Assembly: GCA_024330185.1 (NCBI GenBank)
Contig: JANDLV010000002.1
Location: 1 to 64,000 of the forward strand
Reading direction: 5' to 3'
Length of the DNA stretch: 64,000 nt
Source: Candidatus Siliceabacter maunaloa
GTDB taxonomy: Bacteria; Actinomycetota; Thermoleophilia; Solirubrobacterales; Solirubrobacteraceae
Both the position numbers and the translations under genes were made by a program. Each line of letters opens with the position of its first letter. Position 1 is the stretch's first letter. Below are positions 8,735-19,089 of this stretch, piece by piece. The notes beneath the pieces are model-generated. The model saw nothing but the letters and a program-made list of their open reading frames with translations. It had not been told where the DNA came from and searched no databases.

Positions 8735-9669
8735 GACGGCGCGGAGGCGCCCACGGGCACCGGGTCGAGCCACGCGTGGTAGCGCTCGTCGCGGCCGTGC
8801 AGGGCGTCGTCGAAGACCTGCTGGACGTGGCGGGTGACCGGGCCGGGCTCGCCCGCGCCGATCGGGTGGTCGTCGATCTCGCGCACGGGCGTCAGCTCGG
8901 CGGCGGTGCCGGTGAGGAAGACCTCGTCGGCCAGGTAGAGCTCGGAGCGGGCCAGGTTGCGCTCGATCACGCGGTAGCCCAGGTCGCGGGCGATCCGGAT
9001 GACCGAGCGGCGGCTGATCCCGTCGAGGATCGACGCGTTGGTCGGTGGCGTGAGGATCTCCCCGTCGCGCACGATGTAGATGTTCTCGCCCGTCCCCTCG
9101 CACACGTTGCCGTGCTCGTCGAGCAGGATCGCCTCCTCGTAGCCCGACTTCTGGGACTCGATCTTGGCCAGGACGGAGTTGAGGTACTGACCGGAGGCCT
9201 TGGAGGCGGGGATGAGCGAGTCGGGGCTGATGCGCCGCCAGCTCGACACCTTCGCGCGGATGCCGTCACGCTTGCCCGCCTCGCCCAGATAGGCGCCCCA
9301 CTCCCACGCGGCGATGGACACCTCGATCGGCGCCTCGAGCGGGTTGAGCCCCATCTGGCCGTAGCCGCGGTAGACGATCGGGCGGATGTAGCAGGCGCGC
9401 AGGCCGTTGCGCGCGACGAGCTCGAGCGTGGCCTGGCGGATCGTCTCGCGCTCGAAGGGCACGGGCATGTAGTAGAGATGTGCCGAGCGGAAGAGGCGCT
9501 CGATGTGGTCCTGGTGGCGGAACACCGCCGGGCCGAGCTGCGTGTCATAGCAGCGCACCCCCTCGAAGACGCCGGTGCCGTAGTGCAGGCCGTGCGTCAG
9601 GACGTGGACCTTGGCGTCCTCCCACGGGATGAGCTCGCCGTTCATCCAGATGAGATCCGCCTGCTTCAC
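8731..9669 (-). CDS. ilvE: branched-chain amino acid aminotransferase
   Basis: Final transamination to leucine, isoleucine and valine. The 312-residue fold-type IV PLP protein shows [16 protein letters not shown] at the N-terminus, the PLP lysine in [33 protein letters not shown] and [14 protein letters not shown]. Length is normal. The ATG at 9669 lies 13 bases after the leuB stop, with AAAGG just upstream. Its stop overlaps the cimA start. Confidence 0.95.
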   Translation of the reverse strand: MKQADLIWMNGELIPWEDAKVHVLTHGLHYGTGVFEGVRCYDTQLGPAVFRHQDHIERLFRSAHLYYMPVPFERETIRQATLELVARNGLRACYIRPIVYRGYGQMGLNPLEAPIEVSIAAWEWGAYLGEAGKRDGIRAKVSSWRRISPDSLIPASKASGQYLNSVLAKIESQKSGYEEAILLDEHGNVCEGTGENIYIVRDGEILTPPTNASILDGISRRSVIRIARDLGYRVIERNLARSELYLADEVFLTGTAAELTPVREIDDHPIGAGEPGPVTRHVQQVFDDALHGRDERYHAWLDPVPVGASAPS

Positions 9670-9682
9670 GTCGGTACGCCTT

Positions 9683-10728
<1,046 letters not shown>

Positions 10729-10732
<4 letters not shown>

Positions 10733-11136
10733 GGCGACGTTCCTTCCAGCTCGAAGCCCTCCTGGGCGAAGTGCTCATCGAAGGCGAAGGCGCGGCGGAG
10801 GGAGAGCCGATGCATCACGATGAAGCTCGTATGATCGACGAGCGAGACCGCGCGCGAGCCGCCGAGCGTCGCGTCCAGGGCCGCGCGCTGGAGATCAGCG
10901 TCCACCCAGGTGATCGTGAGCGCAGGGAGGATCTCGTCGCGCAGCGTCCGCACGGGCCCGAGGCCGACACGCGCCTGCGTGATGGCGATGGTCTCCGCGA
11001 TCACGTAGTTGTGGGTGAACAGCCACTCGTCCGCCTCGGTGAGCGCTTCGAGGATCCGCCGCGCGTCGTCGTGGCGCGCGTCGTCCTCGTCGCCTAGCGC
11101 GTAGAGCGCTGAGGTGTCGACGAAGACAGGGATGAC
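10729..11136 (-). CDS. vapC: VapC-type PIN-domain toxin, start codon apparently lost
   Basis: A ribonuclease toxin of a type II module. About 135 residues from VIPVFVDTSALYAL; all four acidic PIN residues appear present (FVDTSAL; IAETIAI; SLVDHTS; FAFDEHFAQEGF). The frame has no ATG, GTG or TTG at the expected place: the minus strand reads ACGTCATCCC where ACGTGATCCC would give GTG start and TGA stop of the antitoxin in the usual overlap. A start far upstream (11325) would add 63 antisense-like residues. The toxin may be untranslated, start at a non-standard codon, or the base at 11134 may be wrong. It sits inside the leu operon, ahead of leuB. Confidence 0.7.
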
Positions 11137-11375
11137 GTGTAGATCTCGGCCAAGTAGTCGTCGTGTCGCTCCGCCACATCGGCGCCGCCGCCCTTGAACG
11201 AACCGGCGGCCGCAAGCGCGCGCTCCATGCGCTCCCGATGGGTCGCGCCGCCGTGGCGAATCACCTCGTCCGCTCCTCGGCGCAGCAACTCGGCCATCGA
11301 GACGCCCCTCTGATCGGCTAGCCACTTCAGCTCGCCGATCTGGTCGTCGGTCAGCTGCACCTGAACCCGCTTCAT
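11094..11375 (-). CDS. vapB: ribbon-helix-helix antitoxin (VapB-like)
   Basis: A small DNA-binding antitoxin partner for the VapC next to it. The N-terminus MKRVQVQLTDDQIGELKWLA followed by RGVSMAELLRRGADEVI is a typical ribbon-helix-helix; the C-terminal half should wrap the toxin. As read it is 93 residues and runs 40 bases into vapC, ending SSSTPQRSTR; with G instead of C at 11134 it would stop after 80 residues at ...AEIYT. It begins four bases after the methyltransferase gene, so it has little room for its own promoter and is probably read within the operon. Confidence 0.75.
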   Translation of the reverse strand: MKRVQVQLTDDQIGELKWLADQRGVSMAELLRRGADEVIRHGGATHRERMERALAAAGSFKGGGADVAERHDDYLAEIYTSSLSSSTPQRSTR

Positions 11376-11379
11376 GACG

Positions 11380-12147
11380 TCAGTCTACCGCTTCTGACGG
11401 CACCCGGGCCACGATGTTCAAACGCACGTAGTCGAGCTCACCGCCGACACGGCCGGCCACCTCGCGGGCGAACGCGGCGTGCTGCGCCTCCGGCACGCGC
11501 TCGAGGTAGGGCCCCAGACAGATCGTGCGCAGGTAGGTCTCGACCTCGTCGGGGCTGACTGGCCAGGGCTCCAGCCAGCACGCGACGGCGGTGAACCCGA
11601 CGTTGCGCAGACGTGCCTCGGTGTCCTGTGGGCCGGCGAAGTGCCACGGGCCGCTCCAGCCGGCGAAGTGGTCGCGCAGCTCGGTATCGGAGGCGACGAT
11701 GGCGTCGGCGGCGGCCTGCACGCGCGCGACGTTGCCGCGGCCGCCGCACTGGGCGCTCAGGCGACCGCCAGGGCGCAGGGCACGCGCGAGCGCTGCGAAC
11801 AGCGCGTCGTGGTCGGGGATCCAGTGGAAGACGGCGTTGGAGAACGCCGCGTCGACCGGCGCAGCGAGCACGAGGGCCGCAAGGTCATGCTGGTGGACCT
11901 CGGCCCGGTCGGGAGGGAGCGCGTCACGGGCGTGGGCGACCATGCCCGCGTCAGCGTCGACGGCCACGACCCGGCCGCGGGGCAGACGGTCGAGGAGCGC
12001 GGCGGTGACCCTCCCGCTGCCACAACCGGCGTCGAGCACGGTCTCGTCGCCGCGCAGCTCCAAGCGGTCGAGCACCGCCTCGGCCATCGCGGCCTGCGGG
12101 CACGAGATCGTGTGGTAGGTGCTCGCGTCCCAGGCGCGCGTGCTCAC
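11380..12147 (-). CDS. class I SAM-dependent methyltransferase (trans-aconitate methyltransferase-like)
   Basis: A 255-residue methyltransferase with motif I VLDAGCGSGRVTAAL, motif II VAVDADAGMV, DAAFSNAVFHWIPD and LRPGGRLSAQCGG. The ISNAVFHWIPD-like and GGRGN segments and the C-terminal WPVSPDEVETYLRT region resemble trans-aconitate 2-methyltransferase, which detoxifies a by-product of aconitase chemistry. In an operon with leuC/leuD (aconitase-type dehydratase) that would make sense, but the substrate is inferred. Its ATG overlaps the cupin stop (ATGA). Confidence 0.75.
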   Translation of the reverse strand: MSTRAWDASTYHTISCPQAAMAEAVLDRLELRGDETVLDAGCGSGRVTAALLDRLPRGRVVAVDADAGMVAHARDALPPDRAEVHQHDLAALVLAAPVDAAFSNAVFHWIPDHDALFAALARALRPGGRLSAQCGGRGNVARVQAAADAIVASDTELRDHFAGWSGPWHFAGPQDTEARLRNVGFTAVACWLEPWPVSPDEVETYLRTICLGPYLERVPEAQHAAFAREVAGRVGGELDYVRLNIVARVPSEAVD

Positions 12148-12620
12148 GGAGCCTGCTCGCCCTCGAGGTAGCTCACCGCATCGCCCAGGCGAAAGTGTCC
12201 ATAGAGCCCGCCGCCATCCGGACGACGCTCGGCGACACCGATCGTCCTGGAGTCGGGACGGACTACGATGTCGGGCTGCTGATTGGACACCGCCAGGAAG
12301 CGGACGATCTCCTCGGTACGGTTCATCAGCTGATGGCCGCCCTGCTCACCGACCGGGAAGGCCACGACCGCGCCCTGGTCGAGCTCGCGCCAGCCGCTCG
12401 GCCCGCGGAGGGAGGGACAGCCGGACAGGACGACGATCAGCTCCTCCTCGGCGAGATGCCAGTGGTACGGATAGGCGGCCTCGCCAGGCGGCAGCTCCCA
12501 CAGGCTTGCGCCGATCCGATGGCTGCCGGCCTGCCGACCGAGCCGGGCTCGACGGGCGCGAAAGCCGGGCCATTCGCGAGGCTCGTCGAAGTCGGGGTGA
12601 GCGATGCTTGGATCGCTCAT
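12144..12620 (-). CDS. single-domain cupin protein
   Basis: 158 residues with one cupin barrel: motif 1 is visible as YPYHWHLAEEELIVVLSG (metal-binding His-x-His and Glu) and motif 2 as FPVGEQGGHQLMN. It starts at ATG 12620 ([14 protein letters not shown]), overlapping leuD by four bases; the following methyltransferase overlaps its stop. Cupins of this kind bind small metabolites or metals; a specific role in leucine synthesis is not evident. Confidence 0.8.
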   Translation of the reverse strand: MSDPSIAHPDFDEPREWPGFRARRARLGRQAGSHRIGASLWELPPGEAAYPYHWHLAEEELIVVLSGCPSLRGPSGWRELDQGAVVAFPVGEQGGHQLMNRTEEIVRFLAVSNQQPDIVVRPDSRTIGVAERRPDGGGLYGHFRLGDAVSYLEGEQAP

Positions 12621-13192
12621 AGGGCGGTGGTCACCGGGCCTTCGCGCTCGCGGTCTCGCTCGTAGGCGTCGATGGCGTCGGCCTGGCCGAGGGTGACCCC
12701 GATGTCGTCCAGGCCGTTGAGCAGGCGGTGCTTGAGATCCTGGTTGATCTCGAAGCGCGCGCCGCCGCCGGCCCAGCGGACCTCCTGGGCGTCGAGGTCG
12801 ACCTCGGCCTCCCCGGCGTCGGCGATCGCATGCACGTCGGCCTCGGCGAGCTCCACCGGCAGCAGCCCGACCTTGGTGCAGTTGGACTTGAAGATGTCGG
12901 CGAAGCTCGGCGCGATGAGCACCTTGAAGCCGTAGTCCTCCAGCCCCCAGGGCGCGTGCTCGCGGCTGGAGCCGCAGCCGAAGTTGCGGCCCGTCACGAG
13001 GATCGGATTGGACGGGAGGTCCCAGCCGGGCTCCTGGGCCCAATCGAAGAACAGGAACTCGCCGAAGCCGGTGCGCTCCACCCGCTTGAGGAACTGCTTG
13101 GGCATGATCTGGTCGGTGTCCACGTCGTCGCGCAGGAGCGCGGAGACGCTGCCCTTCACTGTGGTGATCGCGTCCATGGTCATGCTGGTCAC
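12617..13192 (-). CDS. leuD: 3-isopropylmalate dehydratase small subunit
   Basis: Swivelling domain of isopropylmalate isomerase, partner of LeuC. The 191 residues include [26 protein letters not shown], the substrate-binding [15 protein letters not shown] and [13 protein letters not shown]. Start chosen as GTG 13192, which overlaps the leuC stop in a GTGA; ATGs at 13183 and 13177 are alternatives that would shorten the protein by three or five residues. Confidence 0.95.
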   Translation of the reverse strand: MTSMTMDAITTVKGSVSALLRDDVDTDQIMPKQFLKRVERTGFGEFLFFDWAQEPGWDLPSNPILVTGRNFGCGSSREHAPWGLEDYGFKVLIAPSFADIFKSNCTKVGLLPVELAEADVHAIADAGEAEVDLDAQEVRWAGGGARFEINQDLKHRLLNGLDDIGVTLGQADAIDAYERDREREGPVTTAL

Positions 13193-14613
13193 CGCCGCGG
13201 GGCGTCCGGCCCCGCGTCCGGAGAGGGGCCGACTCCCTCCGGTCGTCGTTGAGCGGGGCTTCGCCCCTCCCAGTCGCGGATGTCGACGAAGTGGCCCTCG
13301 ATGGCCGCGGCGGCGGCCATCTGCGGGCTGACGAGGTGGCTGCGCGCGCCCCGGCCCTGGCGGCCCTCGAAGTTGCGGTTGGACGTCGAGGCCACGCGCT
13401 CGCCGGGGGCGGCGATGTCGGGGTTCATGCCCAGGCACATGGAGCAGCCCGCGCCGCGCCAGTCGAAGCCGGCGGCGCGGAAGATCTCGTCCAGGCCCTC
13501 CCGCTCGGCCTGAGCCTTGACCCGGGCGGAGCCGGGGACGACCATCGCGTCCACGCTGGAGGCCACCCTGCGGCCCCTGACCACCTCGGCGGCGACGCGC
13601 AGGTCGCCGATGCGGCTGTTGGTGCACGAGCCGATGAACACGCGGTCCAGGCGGATGTCCTGGATCGGCGTGCCGGGCCGCAGGTCCATGTAGATCAGGG
13701 CGCGCTCGTCGCCCTCGCCCCGCGGCTGCGGGACGCTGTCGGCCACGCCGACGACCATCCCGGGCGTGGTGCCCCAGGTGACCTGCGGGCTCAGGGTCGG
13801 GACATCGACCACCAGCTCGCGGTCGAAGGCGGCGTCCTCGTCGGTGCGCAGCTCGTGCCAGTCGTCGGGGATCGCGATGCCCGCGCGCTCCGCCACCCAC
13901 GCGAAGGTCGTCTCGTCGGGGGCGATCATCCCGGCGCGGCCGCCGCCCTCGATGGTCATGTTGCACACGGTCATGCGTCCCTCCATCGAGAGGGCCTCGA
14001 TAGCCGGGCCGGCGTACTCGACGACGTGGCCGGCCGCGCCGGCGACCCCCATCTTGCCGATGGTGGCCAGGATGAGGTCCTTGGCGGTGACGCCGAAGCC
14101 CGGCTCGCCCTCGTAGCGGATGCGCATGGCCCTGGGCTTGTCCTGGGCCAGGCACTGGGTGGCCAGCACGTGCTCGACCTCGCTGGTGCCGATGCCGAAG
14201 GCCAGTGCGCCGAAGGCGCCGTGGGTGGCGGTGTGGCTGTCGCCGCACACGATGGTCATGCCCGGCTGGGTGACGCCCAGCTCCGGCCCGATGACGTGCA
14301 CGATGCCCTGCTGGTCGGAGCCCAGGCTGAAGATGGGGATGCCGAACTGCGCGGCGTTGCGCTCCAGGGTCTCCACCTGGATACGGCTCAGCGCGTCGGC
14401 GATCCGCGCGGCGACGGGCGTGCCGTCGGTGGGCACGTTGTGGTCGGCGGTGGCCAGCGTGCGGTCGGGGCGGCGCAGGGGGCGCCCGGCCAGGCGCAGG
14501 CCGTCGAAGGCCTGCGGGCTGGTCACCTCGTGCACGAGGTGCAGGTCGATGTACAGCAGGCCCGGCGCGACCTCGTGGCGCGCCCAGATCTTGTCGAACA
14601 GCGTCTCGGGCAT
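13189..14613 (-). CDS. leuC: 3-isopropylmalate dehydratase large subunit
   Basis: The 474-residue catalytic subunit with a 4Fe-4S cluster. The cluster cysteines are in [13 protein letters not shown] and in [23 protein letters not shown]-like and [26 protein letters not shown] regions are present. Its ATG follows the stop of the regulator gene directly (TGA then ATG), so the two are co-transcribed. The enzyme probably serves both leucine and, with CimA, isoleucine synthesis. Confidence 0.96.
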   Translation of the reverse strand: MPETLFDKIWARHEVAPGLLYIDLHLVHEVTSPQAFDGLRLAGRPLRRPDRTLATADHNVPTDGTPVAARIADALSRIQVETLERNAAQFGIPIFSLGSDQQGIVHVIGPELGVTQPGMTIVCGDSHTATHGAFGALAFGIGTSEVEHVLATQCLAQDKPRAMRIRYEGEPGFGVTAKDLILATIGKMGVAGAAGHVVEYAGPAIEALSMEGRMTVCNMTIEGGGRAGMIAPDETTFAWVAERAGIAIPDDWHELRTDEDAAFDRELVVDVPTLSPQVTWGTTPGMVVGVADSVPQPRGEGDERALIYMDLRPGTPIQDIRLDRVFIGSCTNSRIGDLRVAAEVVRGRRVASSVDAMVVPGSARVKAQAEREGLDEIFRAAGFDWRGAGCSMCLGMNPDIAAPGERVASTSNRNFEGRQGRGARSHLVSPQMAAAAAIEGHFVDIRDWEGRSPAQRRPEGVGPSPDAGPDAPRR

Positions 14614-15213
14614 TCAGCTCCTCCTCAGGCCGGCGGAGACGACGGCCAGGAAGGCCGTCTCGCCGCCGTCGGCGTTCTCGAAGTGGTGGGGAAGGTCAGC
14701 GTCGAAGGTCACGCAGTCGCCGGTGCGCAGCCCGTGGCGCTCGCCGTCGATCCACAGGGCGAGCGTGCCGCGCTCCACGAGCGCGATCTCGCGGCTGCCG
14801 GGCTCGTGGATCGGCGGGTCGCCGGGGCCGCCGGTGGCCGCGCCGGGCTGCAGGACGTGGCGGCTCAGCTCGGCGCGCTGGCCCGGCAGCGCGGCGGTGA
14901 GCACCTCGGAGCGGTGGCCGCGCACGCCGCCGCGGATGGAACGCCGATCGCTCGCGCGCGTGATGGTCACGCTGCCGCCCTCGTCCAGGCGCAGGAGCTG
15001 GCTGAGGCGCAGCTCCAGCCCCGCGGCGATCCGCGCGGCCACCTGCACGGTGGGGCTGGTCTCCCCCCGCTCGACCTGGCTGAGCATCGGAGCGGAGACG
15101 CCGCAGCGGTCGGCCAGGTCGCGCAGGCTCAGACCCATCGCATCGCGCAGGGCGCGCACGCGGGGGCCAAGCGTGGTCGCGCCGTGGAGCTCCTCGGAGG
15201 TGGCGAGTGCCAT
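14614..15213 (-). CDS. XRE-family regulator with C-terminal cupin
   Basis: 199 residues: helix-turn-helix of the Cro/CI type (about 16-70, LGPRVRALRDAMGLSLRDLA, then CGVSAPMLSQVERGETSP) followed by a cupin sensor domain (about 110-190). This architecture is common in regulators of amino-acid and polyamine metabolism. It is the first gene of the leu/ilv/arg operon and abuts leuC, so autoregulation coupled to branched-chain synthesis is the simplest idea. The ligand is unknown. Confidence 0.88.
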   Translation of the reverse strand: MALATSEELHGATTLGPRVRALRDAMGLSLRDLADRCGVSAPMLSQVERGETSPTVQVAARIAAGLELRLSQLLRLDEGGSVTITRASDRRSIRGGVRGHRSEVLTAALPGQRAELSRHVLQPGAATGGPGDPPIHEPGSREIALVERGTLALWIDGERHGLRTGDCVTFDADLPHHFENADGGETAFLAVVSAGLRRS

Positions 15214-15286
15214 TACGGGCGTACGCTATAGCATATGTAGAGCGGCCGGTCACCCACGCCGGCGCGGTCACCCAACGCGCCGCGAC
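15214..15286 (-). promoter_or_regulatory. putative promoter/operator of the leu/ilv/arg operon
   Basis: Just upstream of the XRE start the minus strand has TATGCTATAG, a possible -10 region about 15 bases before the ATG (a short leader). Further upstream, two exact 9-bp direct repeats GGGTGACCG lie 18 bp apart (15247-15255 and 15265-15273), less than two helical turns. They may be the operator of the XRE regulator. Confidence 0.4.
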
Positions 15287-17164
15287 TCAGCCCTGCGGGT
15301 ACCGCCGGTCCAGCGCCGCGGTGACGTCATCCGCGGTGATCGCCTCGAGCGCCTCGCGACCATGTGCCTCCCCGGTCGCGACGAGGCGATCGGCCTGGCA
15401 GGAGATCGCGACGTCGAGGATCTGGCGCACACTGCGCGCGTTGGCCCAGTGCTTGGGCGGCGAAGCCGTCAGCCGTCGCAGACGGCCCAGCAGCACCTCC
15501 CGGGCGTCGTCGTCGAGGTGGTAGTCGTCGCGTCGCGCCATGCGCTCGGCGACCATCACCAAAGCCGGGGCGGACAGCTCCGGGAAGGTCACGTGGCGAT
15601 CGAACCGGCTCCCCAGGCCGGGGTTGGCCTCGAGGAAGCGCTCCATCTCAGCCTCGTACCCGGCCACGATCACGCAGAGCTGCTCGCGCTCGTTCTCCAT
15701 CCGTGCGAGCAACGTGGTGATGGCCTCGTGGCCGAAGTCCTGGGAGTAATCACTGGCCAGCGCATAGGCTTCGTCGACGAACAGGATCCCGCCCAGCGCC
15801 TCGTCGACCTTCTTCTGGGTGCGCTGCGCCGTGTGCCCGACGTACTCCCCGACGAGCCCGCTGCGGTCCGTCTCCACCACGTGACCGCTCGGGAGCCTAC
15901 CCAGGGCGGCCAACACGCGGCCCCACACCCGGGCGACGGTGGTCTTCCCGGTGCCGGGCGGGCCGGAGAAGACGGCGTGGACGCCCATCGACGAGGTGGC
16001 CATACCGCGCTCGAGACGCTGCTGATCGATCTCCAGACGCCGCGCCATCGAGCGCACCTGCTCAGCCACGGACCCCAGCCCCGGCATGTCGTCGAGCTCG
16101 GCAAGGACGCGGTTGAGGCGCTCGGGGTCGCGGATGTCGACCGCGACATCGTCACTGCTCTCGGGCGCAGGGACGAGCGGCGCGAGCGGCGCCGGCTCGA
16201 CGGCATCGGAGCCCGGCCCTTGTCCGTGCTGAGGCTGGAAGGCCGGAGCGGGAGCCCCGGTGGAGGGAAAGCGCGCGAGTGCCCGCTCGACCAGCTCTCG
16301 TGTCTCGCGCGCGTCGAGGAGGGCAGGCTGACTGGTAAGCCAGCCCACCACTGCCCCCGCCGGCTTGACCGGCACGCCGTTGTCCGTCTCCCAGCCATCG
16401 CCCCGGACACCGCGCTGGGCGACGATGACCGTGCGCATGGGCAGGACGTCCGCCTCCCGCAGCGCACCGACCGTCGCATCGACGTCGTGGCCATAGCCGT
16501 TGGCCGCGCCGGCGTCGTGCACGGCGATGACGACGAAGGCACCTGCCGGGCCGACGAGGAGATGGTCGATGTTGAAGCGACTCGGGCGGTCGGGCAACTG
16601 GCGGTCGTGCAGCACGACCCAGTCCGGGGGCAGGGAGGCCAACCGTGCGGGCATCGCGCGCTCGGCGGCCGCCTGCCGGCGCCAGTCCAGAACCGCGGCG
16701 TCGGTGCGAAGGAGCCCGATGACCCCGCCGCGGACGGCGGAGACGGCCGCCGCGATCAGCACGAGTGGAATCAGTGCCGCGGCACCGAGACCGCTCAGGA
16801 GGAGAACCCCGAGGACAAGGATGGCCATCGGGGCGACCAAGGCACGCAGGAGCGGCGCACGGCGCGCCGCTCGAACCGAGGCCGCCATCCGGTCGGCCTC
16901 CGCGGCGGCACTCCGCCCGGGCTCCCCCGAGTCGCCGGGGGCCTGTCCAAGAAGCCCAGGCGCACCTTCCTCCACATGTCCGGTTGACGAAAGGCGATCC
17001 CGCTCCGTCACGAGGGCCAGGGTACCCCGCGCCCTCGACGGCGGAACTCGCACAGGCGCGCCTCCACCGCCCGTCGTCGGGTTGGTGGCGCGGAAGATGC
17101 CGTCGACCGAGCCGTCGAAAAGCTGGTCAGCCTCCGCATGCGGGAGCCTCGAGCGCCGCCGCAT
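15287..17164 (-). CDS. NERD-like domain + CbbX/EccA-type AAA+ ATPase
   Basis: Up to 625 residues. After a poorly conserved N-terminus come two hydrophobic helices (about 106-145), a NERD-like domain (about 178-235, with DRPSRFNIDHLLVGPAGAFVV) and a C-terminal AAA+ module with Walker A GPPGTGKTT, Walker B GGILFVDEAYAL, sensor and arginine-finger segments (GLGSRFDRHVTFPEL). The module resembles CbbX/SpoVK and the type VII secretion ATPase EccA. The usual NERD catalytic residues after the second strand are not evident (IAVHD in place of DAK). The start is uncertain: ATG 17164 overlaps the upstream gene by 38 bases; GTG 17011 (VTERDRLSS) is an alternative. Last gene of the pilin-toxin operon. Confidence 0.85.
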   Translation of the reverse strand: MRRRSRLPHAEADQLFDGSVDGIFRATNPTTGGGGAPVRVPPSRARGTLALVTERDRLSSTGHVEEGAPGLLGQAPGDSGEPGRSAAAEADRMAASVRAARRAPLLRALVAPMAILVLGVLLLSGLGAAALIPLVLIAAAVSAVRGGVIGLLRTDAAVLDWRRQAAAERAMPARLASLPPDWVVLHDRQLPDRPSRFNIDHLLVGPAGAFVVIAVHDAGAANGYGHDVDATVGALREADVLPMRTVIVAQRGVRGDGWETDNGVPVKPAGAVVGWLTSQPALLDARETRELVERALARFPSTGAPAPAFQPQHGQGPGSDAVEPAPLAPLVPAPESSDDVAVDIRDPERLNRVLAELDDMPGLGSVAEQVRSMARRLEIDQQRLERGMATSSMGVHAVFSGPPGTGKTTVARVWGRVLAALGRLPSGHVVETDRSGLVGEYVGHTAQRTQKKVDEALGGILFVDEAYALASDYSQDFGHEAITTLLARMENEREQLCVIVAGYEAEMERFLEANPGLGSRFDRHVTFPELSAPALVMVAERMARRDDYHLDDDAREVLLGRLRRLTASPPKHWANARSVRQILDVAISCQADRLVATGEAHGREALEAITADDVTAALDRRYPQG

Positions 17165-17555
17165 GGCGCGTCATCTCGGCGGCAGCCCGGTCGCCGCGAG
17201 CAAACAGACGTGCGTAGGCAGCGTCCTCCGCCTCGGTCGGTGGTCCGGCGGAGGCCCTGCGCGAAACCTGGCGCAGCACCTCCAGCCGTTCATCGAGCGC
17301 CGCGACGTAGCGCTCGACGTCAGCGGCGACCTCCGGACCCGCCTCGAGCCCGGCGATCGAACGGCCGACCCTCTCGTACGCAGCGACGATCTCAGCGGTG
17401 TCGACGCGCGCACCGCTCTCCTCGCGCTCGGTGAGCCCTCCAACAGCACGCTCGCAGGAGTCCTGTAGACGCTTCCCGACCTCGGCGCGATCCAGCCCCG
17501 ATCCACCGCAGCCCGAAACCGCGACCACCAGAAGCACAATGCACGGCCGCTTCAC
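17127..17555 (-). CDS. small lipoprotein of unknown function
   Basis: 142 residues with a lipoprotein signal peptide (MKRPCIVLLVVAVSGCGGSG, lipidation at Cys16) and then a wholly helical, charged mature part with no family I recognise. Its ATG overlaps the stop of the preceding lipoprotein gene by four bases (ATGA). It is thus co-translated with the toxin/immunity/ATPase operon and probably faces the outside of the membrane. Confidence 0.75.
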   Translation of the reverse strand: MKRPCIVLLVVAVSGCGGSGLDRAEVGKRLQDSCERAVGGLTEREESGARVDTAEIVAAYERVGRSIAGLEAGPEVAADVERYVAALDERLEVLRQVSRRASAGPPTEAEDAAYARLFARGDRAAAEMTRHAAALEAPACGG

Positions 17556-18394
17556 TCGCCGAAGCGGGCGCAGTCCGTCATCCCGTAGTCGGCGGCCGCG
17601 ATCCCCCCCTCGTCACGGACGGCGACCAACTGCCGGCTCGCCTCCTGCGCCGTCCGAACGTCGCCCGCTGCCTGCGCGGCGAGGGCCTGCTCGCGCAGTT
17701 CAGCCGACAGGTCGATCGCCGCGATGAAACGGTCGAACAGCGGCCGCTCGTCGGCGGGTGGCGTGAGCGTGGACAACGCCTGCACCGTGTCGCGGGAGAT
17801 CGCCAGCGACTCGCGATCGAGCTCCTCGAGATCGTCGGTGTCCTCCAGATCGAGCCGGTCGATCAGCTCGCCCGCTCGCTGCTGCGCGTCCCGGCACACC
17901 GCATCGGCCCGTTCGATCGCCTCCTCCTTGGTCACGTTCGCCGGCACGGGCGCCGCCCCGGGCGACCCAGCGCTCTGAGCACCTGGGACGCTGCTGAACA
18001 GCCAACGGTCCCCGACGCGGCGCATCTCTCCCTGGCTCGGCTCGCCGCCGGTCTGCTGCGCACCGCGAAAGGTCACGCGTGCACGGTCGCCGTCGATCAC
18101 CGTGTCCTCGAACACCAGCTCGCCGGCCTCGAAGCCCGGGGGCGGAGTCGGGGCCACCGCGGCAAACGCCTCTGGACAGCTTTGACCAGCAGTCTGCGGT
18201 GCGATGCGATCCAGCTCGGCGAACACACGGTCGAGCGCCTCGGGAGCGAGCGCGTCGCAGAAGCCCTCGGCATCCGCGGCGGCGAACGAGGTCCAGAAAT
18301 CGCTCACGGCGCGCTCCACCGCCTCCTCCTCGGAGCTGCCGCACCCCCACAACAACACGCCCACCGCGAGCAACAGCCCGCTCAGCCGTCTCAT
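17552..18394 (-). CDS. lipoprotein of unknown function
   Basis: 280 residues. A lipoprotein signal peptide (LLLAVGVLLWGCGSS, Cys18) is followed by a compact domain (about 24-130) resembling the NTF2-like/SnoaL-type shape of lipoproteins with a VERAVSDFWTSFAAADAEGFCDAL start, and then a helical domain (about 150-280). I do not recognise a named family. It overlaps the upstream gene by four bases (ATGA). A membrane-anchored partner of the toxin or of the ATPase is an inference from the operon alone. Confidence 0.75.
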   Translation of the reverse strand: MRRLSGLLLAVGVLLWGCGSSEEEAVERAVSDFWTSFAAADAEGFCDALAPEALDRVFAELDRIAPQTAGQSCPEAFAAVAPTPPPGFEAGELVFEDTVIDGDRARVTFRGAQQTGGEPSQGEMRRVGDRWLFSSVPGAQSAGSPGAAPVPANVTKEEAIERADAVCRDAQQRAGELIDRLDLEDTDDLEELDRESLAISRDTVQALSTLTPPADERPLFDRFIAAIDLSAELREQALAAQAAGDVRTAQEASRQLVAVRDEGGIAAADYGMTDCARFGE

Positions 18395-19089
18395 CGGCCC
18401 TCCTCCTCAAGCTTGCGCTGCGCGTACTCCAGCTTCATCCGCTCACTGCGCTTGAGATGCTTCTGAACTGGCTCGTAGCGATCGATGACATCTTGCCAGC
18501 GCTTGGACTTGAACGCTTCCTCCGCGCGCGGGCGGATGCCGCGCATCCGGTACTCGACCGCTCGAACTCGACCGCGCTCACCGACCTGCGCAGCGAGACG
18601 ATCAAGCGCGCCACCCTCATTGAGAAGGAAAGGCATGAACTCCTCGCGAAGGATGCGTGCCAAGCGATCGATGCTCTCAGGCTTGAACGGAACGAACTGT
18701 CCTCCGTCGTGATTGAGCTGGAAGGCGCGGTGGGCCACGTAACGAAGCGCGTCGTTATTATCCAGCTCACCCTTCAGTTCCTTGGCCAGAGCCAACGGAT
18801 GGCAGTCGTAGCGTCTACCCAACGGATCGTCGGCGTACTTCAACGGACGCAGCGCTAGGTTCGCATTCAGGAAGGTCCCGTTGGGTTGAGGCTTCATCCA
18901 CACCCTCAGCTGCGTCTCTGCTGACCGCCACTGCTGGACCGGCCCTTCGACTCGTGTCAGCTCGAAGCCGAGGGAGTCCAAGAAGGCGAAGGCCCTCTGC
19001 GCGTGCTCGGTAAAGTCCTTGAGCAGCCGATCAGCTTCCGGCTCAGACAGCGACGTCCACGCGACGTCGCGGCGGCTCGAATCAATCAT
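18391..19089 (-). CDS. candidate immunity protein (unknown family)
   Basis: 232 residues, no signal peptide, no membrane segment; rich in charged helices, with WRSAETQLRVWMKPQPNGTF and LKYADDPLGRRYDCHPLAL as its most distinctive stretches. The ATG at 19089 lies inside the last codons of the toxin-like gene (overlap of eight bases). A gene directly behind a toxin C-terminus and translated with it is the usual place for an immunity gene in polymorphic toxin loci. That is a positional argument; I see no known immunity family. The codon use here is slightly less GC-biased than in neighbours. Confidence 0.6.
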   Translation of the reverse strand: MIDSSRRDVAWTSLSEPEADRLLKDFTEHAQRAFAFLDSLGFELTRVEGPVQQWRSAETQLRVWMKPQPNGTFLNANLALRPLKYADDPLGRRYDCHPLALAKELKGELDNNDALRYVAHRAFQLNHDGGQFVPFKPESIDRLARILREEFMPFLLNEGGALDRLAAQVGERGRVRAVEYRMRGIRPRAEEAFKSKRWQDVIDRYEPVQKHLKRSERMKLEYAQRKLEEEGR

